Part shown: positions 55,206 to 64,000 of the stretch, in pieces
Layout of the letters: every line of letters begins with the position of its first letter
How positions within the stretch are numbered: the first letter of the stretch is position 1
The notes under the pieces: model-generated
Database searches by the model: none
Seen by the model: the letters and a program-made list of their open reading frames with translations, nothing else
Told to the model about the DNA's origin: nothing
Source: Dyadobacter tibetensis Y620-1
GTDB taxonomy: Bacteria > Bacteroidota > Bacteroidia > Cytophagales > Spirosomataceae
Assembly: GCF_000566685.1 (NCBI RefSeq)
Contig: NZ_AZQN01000003.1
Location: forward strand, 248,001 to 312,000
Direction: 5' to 3'
Length of the DNA: 64,000 nt
Translations under genes and position numbers: made by a program

Positions 55206-56552
55206 TTATTTCAAAGAATCAAAATCAAAAGATTCAAGGTATTTCGTGGTAAAGTTCCCAGACTTGAACCCTGGATCGTCCATAAGCTTAATATGGAAAG
55301 GAATGGTTGTTTTAATTCCTTCTAAGACAAATTCTTGCAAGGCACGTTTCATTCGGGTGATTACTTCCTCACGAGACTGTCCACTGACGATCACCTTCGC
55401 AATCATGGAGTCGTAATTGGGAGGAATGGTATACCCGCTGTAAACATGGCTATCGATGCGTACTCCATGACCACCGGGGAAATGCAAGTTGGTGATTTTA
55501 CCAGGAGAGGGACGGAAACCGTTTCCAGGATCCTCGGCATTGATTCTGCATTCCATGGCATAAAGTTGAGGAATGTAGTTGACTCCCGAGATGGGTTCGC
55601 CTGCCGCTACTTTAATTTGCTCTTTTATCAGATCGAAGTTGGTAACCTCTTCCGTAATAGGGTGTTCCACCTGAATCCGGGTATTCATTTCCATGAAATA
55701 GAAATCGCCATGTTTATCCACTAGGAATTCGACGGTTCCGGCTCCTTCATAACCAATAGCCTGTGCACCTTTAATAGCTGCTGCACCCATTTTTTCCCGC
55801 AATTCAGGAGTTATGATAGGAGAGGGGGTCTCTTCTACTAGTTTCTGATGGCGACGTTGAATAGAACAATCTCTTTCGGAAAGATGGCAAACGGTTCCGA
55901 ATTGGTCCCCAACAATTTGGATTTCGATATGACGAGGCTCCTCGACAAATTTTTCGAGGTATAAGCCATCATTGCCAAAAGCTGCTGCCGATTCCGTACG
56001 AGCGTCGGTCCAGGCTTTTTCAAAATCTTCAGGTTTGTTGATAATACGCATGCCACGACCACCACCACCTGCGGTAGCTTTTACAATTACCGGATAGCCA
56101 ATGCCTTCAGCAAGTCTCTTGCCTTGTTCTACCGATTCGAGTAGACCCTCTGAGCCCGGCACTACCGGAACTCCAGCTTTAATCATCGTTGCTTTGGCAG
56201 TAGCCTTGTCGCCCATCCCGTTGATCTGAGCGGCGGTAGCACCGATGAATTTAATTCCGTAATCGGCACAGATTTGTGAAAATTCGGCATTTTCCGATAG
56301 GAATCCGTAGCCAGGGTGAATGGCGTCGGCACCAGTAACTTCGGCGGCCGAAATGATATTTTGAATGTTCAGATAGGAGAGTTTGCTCATAGGAGGACCT
56401 ATGCAAACGGCCTCGTCGGCAAAGCGTACATGCAAGCTATCCCGGTCAGCGGTGGAATATACAGCAACCGTTTTGATGCCCATTTCACGGCAAGTTCTAA
56501 TGACGCGAAGGGCGATTTCACCCCGGTTGGCGATAAGTATTTTTTTGAACAT
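55206..56552 (-). CDS. accC: Acetyl-CoA carboxylase, biotin carboxylase subunit
   Basis: 448 aa, normal length. It carboxylates the biotin on BCCP using ATP and bicarbonate, the first half-reaction of malonyl-CoA synthesis. ATP-grasp motifs are present: [17 protein letters not shown] at the start, the glycine-rich loop [24 protein letters not shown], and [16 protein letters not shown]. It is the last gene of the operon running from yceD, 40 bases after accB. Confidence 0.97.
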   Translation of the reverse strand: MFKKILIANRGEIALRVIRTCREMGIKTVAVYSTADRDSLHVRFADEAVCIGPPMSKLSYLNIQNIISAAEVTGADAIHPGYGFLSENAEFSQICADYGIKFIGATAAQINGMGDKATAKATMIKAGVPVVPGSEGLLESVEQGKRLAEGIGYPVIVKATAGGGGRGMRIINKPEDFEKAWTDARTESAAAFGNDGLYLEKFVEEPRHIEIQIVGDQFGTVCHLSERDCSIQRRHQKLVEETPSPIITPELREKMGAAAIKGAQAIGYEGAGTVEFLVDKHGDFYFMEMNTRIQVEHPITEEVTNFDLIKEQIKVAAGEPISGVNYIPQLYAMECRINAEDPGNGFRPSPGKITNLHFPGGHGVRIDSHVYSGYTIPPNYDSMIAKVIVSGQSREEVITRMKRALQEFVLEGIKTTIPFHIKLMDDPGFKSGNFTTKYLESFDFDSLK

Positions 56553-56592
56553 GAATTGTCAATTAGTTAAAAGCCAATAACGTTCCCAAGCC

Positions 56593-57075
56593 TTAGGCAG
56601 GCTCAACAAGGAATAATGGTTGGTCAAATTCTACTGGGGTGGCATTTTCAACCAGTATTTTTACGATTTTACCAGAAACCTCCGACTCGATTTCGTTGAA
56701 GAGCTTCATCGCTTCGATAACGCAAACAGTTTGTCCGGGCGTAATGGCATCGCCTACATTTGAGAATGCTGGTGACTCAGGGCTTGCGGCACGGTAAAAC
56801 GTACCGATCATCGGCGATTTGATAGTAATCAGATTGTCGGCAGCTGGAGCGGCTTCAACGGGTGCGGGGGCAGCTGCCGCCGGTGATGGTTCCACAGGCT
56901 GTGCTGCTACAGGTGCTGGCGCAGGAGCGGCAAAGCTGGACGTGGTGGAAACCGGCGTTGGTCCCGATCCATATCTTTTTACCTTGATCTTCAGATCGTT
57001 GGTTTCAATATTCACCTCATCCAGTCCAGACTGCGCAATGAAGTCAATTAGTTTTTGTATTTCTTTAGTTTCCAT
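56593..57075 (-). CDS. accB: Biotin carboxyl carrier protein of acetyl-CoA carboxylase
   Basis: 160 aa from ATG 57075; the ATG three codons before is an alternative. The N-terminal helix region is EIQKLIDFIAQSGLDEV. An Ala/Pro-rich flexible linker spans about residues 45-80. The C-terminal lipoyl-like domain carries the biotinyl lysine in CVIEAMKLFNEIES. It carries the activated carboxyl group between AccC and the carboxyltransferase, whose genes are not here. It sits between efp and accC. Confidence 0.97.
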   Translation of the reverse strand: METKEIQKLIDFIAQSGLDEVNIETNDLKIKVKRYGSGPTPVSTTSSFAAPAPAPVAAQPVEPSPAAAAPAPVEAAPAADNLITIKSPMIGTFYRAASPESPAFSNVGDAITPGQTVCVIEAMKLFNEIESEVSGKIVKILVENATPVEFDQPLFLVEPA

Positions 57076-57163
57076 TTGGTTCAATGTTATGATATAGATT
57101 TGAACTCCGGTACCTGACTCTTATAAGCACCGGGCTGTCAAGATATACTAGATGAATACTAGA

Positions 57164-57730
57164 TTAAGATTTTACCCTCTCCACGTAATCGTAAGTACGG
57201 GTATCTACCTTTATTTTTTGCCCTTCGTCGATAAATAAAGGTACCATAATTCGGGCACCAGTCTCTACTTCTACTGCTTTTTTGGGAGAATTAGCGGTAT
57301 CGCCTTTCAGCCCTGGTTCAGAATACGTTACCATCAGTTCCACAAACGGAGGTAATTCGCAGAGTAGGGCCACATCATTTTCGGTATTGATAAGGATTTC
57401 TACTTCTTGCCCCTCCTTCATCAGGTCAGCATTGGTCACCAGTTTTTCGTCGATCAATACTTGGTCGAAGGTTTCGGCGTTCATAAAGTTGTAGCCCATA
57501 TCGTCCTTATACAGGTATTGAAACTTGTGACGCTCCACTCGTACAGGGAAAATAGTGGCTCCAGAAGAGAAGGTATTGTCCAATACTTTTCCGGTGGTAA
57601 GGCTTTTGATTTTGGTACGAACGAAGGCGTTTCCTTTTCCTGGTTTCACATGTTGAAACTCAATTACCTGAAACAGGTCGTGGTTGAAATTGATTACCAG
57701 TCCGTTACGTAAATCTGCAGTATTTGCCAT
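57164..57730 (-). CDS. efp: Elongation factor P
   Basis: 188 aa, three OB-like domains. It relieves ribosome stalling at polyproline stretches. The loop that reaches the peptidyl-transferase centre reads KPGKGNAF, with the lysine used for post-translational modification in many bacteria; the modifying enzyme is not encoded nearby. The C-terminal SNAP-type end TGARIMVPLFIDEGQKIKVDTRTYDYVERV is typical (residues shown in part). Position between fabH and accB is conserved in Bacteroidota. Confidence 0.97.
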   Translation of the reverse strand: MANTADLRNGLVINFNHDLFQVIEFQHVKPGKGNAFVRTKIKSLTTGKVLDNTFSSGATIFPVRVERHKFQYLYKDDMGYNFMNAETFDQVLIDEKLVTNADLMKEGQEVEILINTENDVALLCELPPFVELMVTYSEPGLKGDTANSPKKAVEVETGARIMVPLFIDEGQKIKVDTRTYDYVERVKS

Positions 57731-57749
57731 AATTGTATTTGATTATTAA

Positions 57750-58739
57750 TTAGTATCCCCATTTGAGATACAATGCACCCCAAGTAAAGCCTCCACCAAA
57801 GGCGGCTAAGACCAGGTTATCACCTTTCTTAAGTTTCGATTCAAAGTCCCATAAACAAAGAGGGATGGTTGCTGAAGTGGTGTTTCCATATCGATCGATA
57901 TTCATCATCACTTTATCCATGCCTACACCCATGCGGTTAGCGGTAGCCTCAATGATGCGGCGATTTGCCTGATGGGGTACCAGCCAGTCGACACTATGGC
58001 CATCGAGCTGATTTTTTTCCATGATTTCGGCCGCTATGTCAGCCATATTTTTTACGGCAAATTTAAATACCTGGGCTCCATCCTGGAACACATAGTGCAT
58101 TTTTTGGTCTACCGTTTCATGTGTGGGTGGATAGCGACTCCCTCCTCCTTTTTGATTCAGGTACGGATATCCCGAGCCATCTGAGCGAATAATAGAGTCT
58201 ATAATTCCATTGCCCTCCGTATCGGCTTCCAGCAGGGCGGCTCCGGCTCCATCCCCAAATAAAATACAGGTTTTACGGTCAGTATAGTCTACTATAGACG
58301 ACATTTTGTCGGCTCCTACGACGATAACTTTTTTGTATTTCCCTGTTTCAATGAACTGGGACGCCATCGTAAGTGCGTATACAAAACCAGAGCAGGCCGC
58401 CTGAATGTCAAAGCTTCCGACGTTGCGAATGCCTACCATGTCACAGATCAGATTGGCTGTGCAGGGAAAAATAAAGTCGGGAGTAGTGGTGGCACAGATC
58501 AATAGATCGATGTCTTCTGGTGCCGTGTTAGTCTTTTTGAGCAGTCCTTTAACGGCCTCGGCTCCCATATGGGAACTGCCTAAGCCTTCTCCTTTGAGAA
58601 TATGTCTTTCTTTTATCCCGGTACGGCTAACGATCCATTCGTCGTTAGTAGCAACCATCTGTTCCAACTCGGCATTGGTGAGGATATAATCGGGTACATA
58701 CCCATGTATTCCCGTAATAGAGGCTCTGATTTGGGTCAT
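57750..58739 (-). CDS. fabH: Beta-ketoacyl-ACP synthase III
   Basis: 329 aa. It condenses acetyl-CoA (or a branched starter) with malonyl-ACP to begin fatty-acid synthesis. The catalytic triad is in place: Cys in [11 protein letters not shown], His in [10 protein letters not shown] and Asn in [11 protein letters not shown]. The start is clear ([20 protein letters not shown]). It lies downstream of plsX and 19 bases upstream of efp. Starter specificity, including branched chains as in many Bacteroidota, cannot be read. Confidence 0.96.
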   Translation of the reverse strand: MTQIRASITGIHGYVPDYILTNAELEQMVATNDEWIVSRTGIKERHILKGEGLGSSHMGAEAVKGLLKKTNTAPEDIDLLICATTTPDFIFPCTANLICDMVGIRNVGSFDIQAACSGFVYALTMASQFIETGKYKKVIVVGADKMSSIVDYTDRKTCILFGDGAGAALLEADTEGNGIIDSIIRSDGSGYPYLNQKGGGSRYPPTHETVDQKMHYVFQDGAQVFKFAVKNMADIAAEIMEKNQLDGHSVDWLVPHQANRRIIEATANRMGVGMDKVMMNIDRYGNTTSATIPLCLWDFESKLKKGDNLVLAAFGGGFTWGALYLKWGY

Positions 58740-58838
58740 GATTTATTGGTAGCAGTCAAAATCCCACTGGATTTTGGTGAAGGACAAGATCGGATTTTTG
58801 TATCATCAGAGGTTGAGCCGTATAATTTCATTATGCAA

Positions 58839-59777
58839 TTAATTCAATGCTTGTGCAATGTGCAAATAAGCCTTGGATTTTACCTGTTTATAGGCCCAAC
58901 TCACCATATTTTTTATGGCTAGAGGAGAAGAAATGCCGTGAGCGATCATTACATTTCCGTTAACGCCTACGATGGGGCTTCCCCCGATGGCCTCATAATT
59001 CGTCTGATCGATGAAATCATCCTGAATTCCCCGGCTCTTGGTAATCTCATAGAGCGATTCGCCCAGCTTAAACATAATGTTGCCGGTAAAACCATCGGTA
59101 ACGATCACATCTGCCTTGTTGGTAAATAGATCCTTGCCTTCAATATTTCCTATAAAGTTAATCTTCTTATTTTGTTCCAGTAGGGGATAAGTGGCCTGGG
59201 CCGTAAGAGAGCCTTTCTGGGCTTCTTCTCCAATATTCATCAGGGCTACCCGAGGCCTTTCTATCTGGAAGGTGTGTTGTGCAAATAAGGAAGCAAGCTC
59301 ACCGAACTGAGCCAAAACTTCAGGCTTACAATCGGCATTGGCACCGATATCCATCATGACCGCATGGCCCCCGCCTACCTGAGGTACAAAGCCAGCAATA
59401 GCAGGCCTTAGCACTCCTTCGATAGCTTTTATACTGAATAGGGCCCCTACATGCATGGCTCCTGTGTTGCCTGCACTACAAAAAATATCCACTTCTTTTT
59501 CTTTAAGAAGCTTAAATCCAATAGCTATGCTGGAGTTGGGTTTCTGTGAGAGTGCTTTTGTGGGATGCTCACCCATTTCTATCACATCTTCGGCGTGTAC
59601 AATATCAATATTGGTAGGTAAGTAATTAAGTCTGTTAAAAACATCCGTAATAGCACTTTCCCTGCCTATTAATACTATTCTAGCATCCGAAGGTAGCTCA
59701 GAAGCAGCCATAATGGCGCCTTCAATAATTGCCTGTGGAGCTAAATCTCCCCCCATAGCATCTACCGCAATTTTCAT
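58839..59777 (-). CDS. plsX: Phosphate acyltransferase
   Basis: 312 aa. PlsX makes acyl-phosphate from acyl-ACP for phospholipid synthesis. Typical motifs are the N-terminal [44 protein letters not shown] and [15 protein letters not shown]. It is a peripheral membrane enzyme. It follows rpmF in the order common to many bacteria, then fabH. Confidence 0.97.
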   Translation of the reverse strand: MKIAVDAMGGDLAPQAIIEGAIMAASELPSDARIVLIGRESAITDVFNRLNYLPTNIDIVHAEDVIEMGEHPTKALSQKPNSSIAIGFKLLKEKEVDIFCSAGNTGAMHVGALFSIKAIEGVLRPAIAGFVPQVGGGHAVMMDIGANADCKPEVLAQFGELASLFAQHTFQIERPRVALMNIGEEAQKGSLTAQATYPLLEQNKKINFIGNIEGKDLFTNKADVIVTDGFTGNIMFKLGESLYEITKSRGIQDDFIDQTNYEAIGGSPIVGVNGNVMIAHGISSPLAIKNMVSWAYKQVKSKAYLHIAQALN

Positions 59778-59908
59778 TTACACGCAGTTTTTTTACTGAT
59801 AAGTTTAGAAATCAAAGGTGTAAATTTAGCAGATGTGCTTACTAAAAAAGAATTTCGTAACAACTTTATACAAGTATATTACGAAATTCTCTTTTCATCT
59901 TCTGAAAT

Positions 59909-60103
59909 CTAAACCGTTTTGCTGTAGTTTTCCACTACCACTTTGCCTCTATACACTAAGTTGCCTTCGTGTACGTGTGCACGGTGAAATTGGTGAATCT
60001 CGCCGGTAGAAGAATCTACCCCTAATTGCTTTCCTGTAAGGAAGTCATGTGCTCTGCGCGTATCGCGACGGCGTGAAGAGATTTTCCGCTTAGGATGTGC
60101 CAT
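59909..60103 (-). CDS. rpmF: 50S ribosomal protein L32
   Basis: 64 aa. It begins MAHPKRKISSRRRDTRRAH as expected for bL32. It lacks the zinc-binding cysteines found in some L32 proteins, so this is the Cys-free form. The gene sits between the DUF177 gene and plsX, a widespread pairing that couples ribosome and lipid synthesis. Confidence 0.97.
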   Translation of the reverse strand: MAHPKRKISSRRRDTRRAHDFLTGKQLGVDSSTGEIHQFHRAHVHEGNLVYRGKVVVENYSKTV

Positions 60104-60170
60104 GATATTATGTTCTAATTGTTAACTTTCGATTATTATATTAATTGGGTCCCTCTTTAGGGATAAAATG

Positions 60171-60734
60171 CTATTCAGTGTCTCCCTTCAGCTTTTTTAA
60201 AGCTGCCCAGCGAGGGTCGATCGCTTCGGCATCCTCCTGGTCGGCTCCTGGAACTGCCCGTTCAGAACTATATACCAGGATTACTTCGTCATCCTCTTGC
60301 GAAAATTCCGTGTTGTCGTCGTCCTGGCGATGGTCGGGGTGAATCTTCTTGTATGGCAGGGCCAAAGCAATAAATTCAAAAATATATCTCGCAACATTGA
60401 CCCGATTGGTATTTCGGTTAATGAGCACGATCTCGTCGGATAACTCCTCGTCACGGTCGCCAAATTTTAAAATTAACCGCTCCTCCGATTCAAAGGCCTC
60501 TTCAAATGGCTCCAGACTACGGTCGCAAATTAAGCCTACTGTTCCTTCCATGTGAAAGGTGAACTGTAGCATCGTTGAAGATTTGACCATGACAATTCTA
60601 GTCTTGAACTGCCCGCTTTCGATCAGATCCTGCTCTAACTCCTCAAAAAAAGCGTCTCCCGACTCCATTTCATAGACATACTGTTTGTCTTCCAAACCGT
60701 AAATGTCTATGTTATATTTACTTAGCTCTTTCAC
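60171..60734 (-). CDS. DUF177 (YceD) family protein
   Basis: 187 aa with the DUF177 core: LEQDLIESGQFKTRIVMVKSS, then MLQFTFHMEGTVGLICDRSLEPFEE (in part) and FGDRDEEL. The C-terminal WAALKKLKGDTE is also typical. The usual conserved Cys positions of some YceD proteins are partly present (ICDRSLE). YceD proteins pair with rpmF and are linked to 23S rRNA maturation or accumulation in plants and bacteria. It is the first gene of the operon, with a -7 box 21 bases before its ATG. Confidence 0.88.
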   Translation of the reverse strand: MKELSKYNIDIYGLEDKQYVYEMESGDAFFEELEQDLIESGQFKTRIVMVKSSTMLQFTFHMEGTVGLICDRSLEPFEEAFESEERLILKFGDRDEELSDEIVLINRNTNRVNVARYIFEFIALALPYKKIHPDHRQDDDNTEFSQEDDEVILVYSSERAVPGADQEDAEAIDPRWAALKKLKGDTE

Positions 60735-60754
60735 TTGTTTCGATAAAAGGACTG

Positions 60755-60762
60755 CAAAGGTA
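60755..60762 (-). promoter_or_regulatory. Promoter -7 box of the yceD-rpmF-plsX-fabH-efp-accBC operon
   Basis: The minus strand reads TACCTTTG, an exact TAnnTTTG match. Transcription would begin about 13 bases before ATG 60734, giving a short leader. Confidence 0.55.
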
Positions 60763-60948
60763 GTACCTTTTTTAATTGTATGAAAACTATCTTTAAAAAT
60801 TTATTAACCTGAAAAGCCTAATGGCCCTGACACTGCCAGAGCCAGCAGATCATTTCGCATGCAAGGGCTTTATTATTATGGGGTTATGATCGCCTGGATC
60901 CGCTAGGCCCAACGCTCCATTTCAGGGCTTGATTCCCCTAATTATCGG

Positions 60949-61581
60949 TCAGACTTTCCTGGCCGGATTGCCAAAAAAGGTGGCCTTGGCGGGTACATTT
61001 TCCACTACCACCGATCCAGCACCGATCCGTGCACCTTTGCCGATCTCTACCCCTGCCACAATAATGGCTCCAGAGCCTATAAATGCCCCCTCTCCAATTT
61101 TTGCCCGGTCGTTAATGATGGCTCCGGCCCCGATTGTCACAAAATCGTCTACCTGAACCGAACCATCAAGGATTGCTCCGGAGAGTATGAGCCCATGGTG
61201 GCCCAATTGCGATAGGGGGCCTATAGTTACCTTGGATGCAATTAAGTTTCCATGTCCTAGAGTCGCCGTTTGTGCGATGTAGGCCGTGTCGTGAATGGCA
61301 TTTACAGGCATTACCTGATATTCCTTGGTTAGGGTTTTAGCGAGACGTTCGCGAACAGAGCGCTCGCCTATAGCTAAAAATGCCTCACATTTACTGCCGA
61401 GAATTTTCAAAAAAGTAGGATCGTCGGTGCTGCCTAAAACGCTAATCTCGCCGTATTCCTTACCATGCAGATCTTCGCGATCGTCGAGTAGACCATATAC
61501 TACTACATTATTTCTTTTAAAAATTTCTAAGGCTTTAAGACCTAAATCGCCTGCACCTATGATTAACACTGGATTTTCCAT
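60949..61581 (-). CDS. NeuD-like acetyltransferase, left-handed beta helix
   Basis: 210 aa. The N-terminal Rossmann-like part begins PVLIIGAGDLGLKALEIF. From residue about 105 the chain is a hexapeptide-repeat left-handed beta helix (LGHGNLIASKVTIGPLSQLG, FVTIGAGAIINDRAKIGEGA, GVEIGKGARIGAGS). The family transfers acetyl groups to amino or hydroxyl groups of sugars such as sialic acid precursors or bacillosamine. No other glycan gene is next to it, so the acceptor is unknown. It follows the 61663 gene at 81 bases on the same strand. Confidence 0.88.
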   Translation of the reverse strand: MENPVLIIGAGDLGLKALEIFKRNNVVVYGLLDDREDLHGKEYGEISVLGSTDDPTFLKILGSKCEAFLAIGERSVRERLAKTLTKEYQVMPVNAIHDTAYIAQTATLGHGNLIASKVTIGPLSQLGHHGLILSGAILDGSVQVDDFVTIGAGAIINDRAKIGEGAFIGSGAIIVAGVEIGKGARIGAGSVVVENVPAKATFFGNPARKV

Positions 61582-61662
61582 ATACTTTGATTATGCGCGG
61601 CCCGCCCCAGCGGATGCCTTTCCTATTGTTTTGTTGTTCTTGATTCTTACTAACAGCAATTC

Positions 61663-62307
61663 CTACAAAAAGGTTACTCTAAAGACGAATGGGCTGCTAT
61701 ATGGAGAAAGATTCTGACCACTATATTGATCAATCTGATTATTATAATTCAAATTATATAGAATGGATAAATGAACTCCTTTAGTGAATCGCCCGCCCAA
61801 TGGCTGGGTATAGGATGCGCCCACCATGGGTGAGCCTAACCATTGTCGTTTCTGGTAGGAAGCCTCTACATTCATGGCTTCATATTCTGCAATGATATTG
61901 ACCATAGGTACAACGGCATACATCAAAAAGCCTCGTCCTCCGTAATAGGCCGTATTGATTCCGTAGTATTTGGAACGGAAATACATGAGAGTAGCTCCTA
62001 CTCCTCCTACAAGTTTTTCAGTCAGTTCGTAACCCGCCATAGGAGATAGATTAATATTGGTGACCGATCCGAGGCTGAGTCCAAAGCTTCCACCTAAACG
62101 AACGCGCTCAATAGGAGGGCGCATACTGAATTCTGAGGGGCCTTCCAGATCGCTTATACGGGGAGTTCGTTCGGTAGGCTTGTATTCTACCGGCTTCTCA
62201 GTTCTTAAGGAATCGGGCCGGTAATACTCTTGATCTTGCGCCCAGGCGCTATTTATGGAAAGCAAAATCAGAAGTGTGAGTAGGGTCGTGCAGATTTTAA
62301 ATTTCAT
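61663..62307 (-). CDS. Probable small outer-membrane beta-barrel protein
   Basis: 214 aa. The signal peptide is residues 1-23 (ending SAWAQ). After a Pro-rich linker (EYYRPDSLRTEKPVEYKPTERT, in part) the chain alternates short amphipathic strands rich in Gly, Tyr and Ser and ends in a phenylalanine/leucine strand (FVFRVTFL). This is the pattern of an eight-strand barrel. No enzyme motif is visible. Similar proteins of unknown function are common in Bacteroidota envelopes. Confidence 0.78.
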   Translation of the reverse strand: MKFKICTTLLTLLILLSINSAWAQDQEYYRPDSLRTEKPVEYKPTERTPRISDLEGPSEFSMRPPIERVRLGGSFGLSLGSVTNINLSPMAGYELTEKLVGGVGATLMYFRSKYYGINTAYYGGRGFLMYAVVPMVNIIAEYEAMNVEASYQKRQWLGSPMVGASYTQPLGGRFTKGVHLSILYNLNYNNQIDQYSGQNLSPYSSPFVFRVTFL

Positions 62308-62409
62308 TTAATTGTCGTTTATTTGGTCTGATTGATTATTGTAACGATTAAGTGTCTTACTTTGGTTTATTTGGCCAAAAGTATCCACTTTTATCCCTAT
62401 TTAATACTT

Positions 62410-63858
62410 ATGCATTACCATATCTCTGCTGAGGACCCACTTTCACATTTTATAGACATCGTCTGGAGTATTGACCAAGTCGCCGAACCGGAGATAGAAA
62501 TACAACTTCCTGCCTGGCGTCCCGGGAGATATGAGATTCAAAACTTCGCCAAAAATATTCAAAAAATAGAAGCCCTCGCAGAGGATGGCTCGAAACTATT
62601 TATAGGAAAAGTAAGCAAAGATCGTTGGCGAATTTTGCCGGAAGGTCATTCGAAGGTGATAGTTCGGTATCGCTATTTTGCTCAGGTTCAGAATGCGGGT
62701 ACTAGTTATGTGGACGATACGCTTTGGTACCTTAATTTTATCAATTTTGCCATGTATGTGGAAGGACGAATCAATGAACCTTACCAGGTTAGTCTTGCCC
62801 TTCCACAGGGGTATCGCATCGCTACCGGCCTGAAACGAGAAGGCAATACCCTGTTAGCACCTGACTTTTATGCCTTAGTTGACAGCCCTCTTCTGGCTTC
62901 ATCTACCCTTCAAAAAGTGGAATACAAAGTCGGTGCTGTCGATTTCTACGTTTGGATGCATGGTGCGCTTAAGCCCAATTGGGAACGTATTTTATATGAT
63001 TTCCGCAGGTTCACTGCTGAGCAAATCGCTACTATGGGGTCCTTCCCTGAACGGGAATATCATTTTTTGAATCTGATTCTGCCCACTCCATACTATCACG
63101 GAGTTGAGCACCGAAACTCCACCATGGTAGTGCTAGGGCCCGACGCAGAAGGCGATGAATTGCATACAGATCTGCTGGGAGTAAGCGCTCATGAATTGTT
63201 TCATGCCTGGAATGTCATTCGTATCCGACCGTTGGAGTTACTTCCCTACGACTTCACCCGGGAAAACTATTTCAATACCTGTTTTGTGGCCGAAGGTTGT
63301 ACCACGTATTATGGTGATCTATTTTTGAAAAGATCAGGTGTTTTTGGATTAGATGAATATATTAAAGAGCTTGAAGTCTATATGAAGCGGCATTTTGAAG
63401 GAAGTAACCAGGCTTCACAATCCCTGCTGGAGTCGTCCTATGACCTCTGGCTTGACGGTTATGAAAGAGGTATTCCGGGCAGGAAGGTTTCGGTTTATCA
63501 TAAGGGAGCCTTGGTGGCACTTATTCTGGACCTTTTTCTGCGTAAGAAATCGAACCATAGCCAATCCCTGGACGACGTAATGCGCCTCATGTGGACTCGG
63601 TTTGGTGAGCCTTTTAAAGGGTATACCCTGCAGGATTACCAACAGGTGGTGGAGGAGGTTGCCGGAGAAAAGTTAGACTGGTATTGGGATTCCTGTGTGG
63701 CTGGTTCGGCTCCATTGGCTCCTATTCTGAATGATGCTCTCGCTTTCGTGGGGCTTCAAATGAATATTTCGGAAGGGGGACAGGTGGCGGTGGTTGTTCG
63801 GCACGGAGGACAGTTTCAACCTGACCGGGAAGCATGGCTGGCTTCCTGCCAGAAATGA
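62410..63858 (+). CDS. M61 family metallopeptidase, short form without PDZ domain
   Basis: 482 aa from ATG 62410; the 26-codon extension does not look like a signal. The M61 zinc motif is HELFHAWN in VSAHELFHAWNVIRIRP, with the third ligand expected from the Glu of FVAEGCTTYYGDLF. The N-terminal beta-sandwich (HYHISAEDPLSHFIDI) is present. The protein stops near the point where most family members continue into a PDZ domain. It is probably a cytoplasmic or loosely located aminopeptidase; the substrate is not known. It is convergent with the gene at the window end. Confidence 0.85.
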   Translation: MHYHISAEDPLSHFIDIVWSIDQVAEPEIEIQLPAWRPGRYEIQNFAKNIQKIEALAEDGSKLFIGKVSKDRWRILPEGHSKVIVRYRYFAQVQNAGTSYVDDTLWYLNFINFAMYVEGRINEPYQVSLALPQGYRIATGLKREGNTLLAPDFYALVDSPLLASSTLQKVEYKVGAVDFYVWMHGALKPNWERILYDFRRFTAEQIATMGSFPEREYHFLNLILPTPYYHGVEHRNSTMVVLGPDAEGDELHTDLLGVSAHELFHAWNVIRIRPLELLPYDFTRENYFNTCFVAEGCTTYYGDLFLKRSGVFGLDEYIKELEVYMKRHFEGSNQASQSLLESSYDLWLDGYERGIPGRKVSVYHKGALVALILDLFLRKKSNHSQSLDDVMRLMWTRFGEPFKGYTLQDYQQVVEEVAGEKLDWYWDSCVAGSAPLAPILNDALAFVGLQMNISEGGQVAVVVRHGGQFQPDREAWLASCQK

Positions 63859-63884
63859 AGCTGAATAGGGGCTCAACAGGGGAG

Positions 63885-64000
63885 TTACTGCTGATGATAA
63901 AGATTTTTTAGTGCCTCTTTAAGGTCAGGAAATTCGTAAATAAAGTTTGTTTCGTTAGCAATCCGGTGGTTAATAACGTAATTGCTCCCCAGCACTACGC
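63885..64000 (-). CDS. C-terminus of a probable TIGR01777-type NAD-dependent epimerase (cut by window edge)
   Basis: On the minus strand the frame is open from the window edge to a TAA at 63885-63887, giving 37 residues. They read VVLGSNYVINHRIANETNFI and continue EFPDLKEALKNL. This pattern (strand, then a short hydrophobic 'F.FP.L.EAL.DL' helix) matches the DUF1731 end of TIGR01777/YfcH-type epimerases. The call is based on this short tail only. Confidence 0.55.
   Translation of the reverse strand, partial: VVLGSNYVINHRIANETNFIYEFPDLKEALKNLYHQQ

Noticed and set aside
56819..57097. 92-codon Ala/Gly-rich frame opposite accB
   Set aside because: It is the antisense of the Ala/Pro-rich linker of the biotin carrier protein, a compositional shadow.

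Overview
The window reads as a chromosomal segment of a Bacteroidota bacterium, most likely a member of the Cytophagales (Dyadobacter/Spirosoma-like; this rank is inference). The evidence is a SusC/SusD pair beside a hybrid two-component sensor with a sugar-binding-protein input domain, many exported proteins and lipoproteins, exact TAnnTTTG -7 promoter boxes in front of several genes, few Shine-Dalgarno sequences, and the Bacteroidota order yceD-rpmF-plsX-fabH-efp-accB-accC. I saw no rRNA, tRNA, CRISPR array, insertion sequence, integrase or phage gene. Most of the window is ordinary housekeeping and carbohydrate metabolism.

Layout. 1-3.8 kb: hexuronate catabolism, with the end of uxuA, then uxaC, kdgK and kdgA, and a hairpin at each junction. 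4-9.3 kb: a Mpl-like Mur ligase, a LOG-family phosphoribohydrolase, a PD40/OmpA envelope protein, an orphan haem-copper oxidase subunit III and ispE. 9.3-19.1 kb: an M28 peptidase, xylB behind two interlocking palindromes, a short SSB, a small zinc-ribbon-like protein, an aldo/keto reductase with a substituted catalytic His, a Tll0287-like lipoprotein, prfA, an acyltransferase, an exported thioredoxin-like protein and an EamA transporter. 19.1-22.5 kb: a cobalamin riboswitch controlling a BtuB-like receptor and a beta-propeller lipoprotein resembling BtuG. 22.5-33 kb: a WG-repeat protein, a TPR protein, a DEAD-box helicase, an LEA-like lipoprotein, a DUF5077/DUF3472 lipoprotein, a PIF1-type helicase carrying a RecQ-like tail, a DUF3784 membrane protein and a second acyltransferase. 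33-39.5 kb: an exported GH2 beta-galactosidase with a basic C-terminal tail, coaX, a gamma-glutamylcyclotransferase-like protein and a conserved protein of unknown function.

39.5-51.2 kb is a complete fructan utilisation locus on the minus strand: hybrid sensor, sugar porter, fructokinase-like kinase, SusC, SusD and a GH32 fructanase. The sensor would bind released fructose and switch on uptake, cleavage, import and phosphorylation. 51.5-55.2 kb holds a Tat-exported Gfo/Idh/MocA oxidoreductase and an OmpA-HhH-HhH cassette. In this cassette a two-domain OmpA protein precedes two related membrane-anchored helix-hairpin-helix proteins; it is the least explained group in the window. 55.2-60.8 kb is the fatty-acid/EF-P operon. 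The end holds a NeuD-like acetyltransferase, a barrel-like protein, a short M61 peptidase and the C-terminus of a probable TIGR01777-type epimerase.

Several starts were moved inward from the longest open frame (Mpl, LOG, ispE, prfA, BtuG-like, DEAD helicase, lacZ, the sensor, Gfo/Idh and M61). The reasons were family N-termini, signal peptides or a -7 box lying inside the extension.
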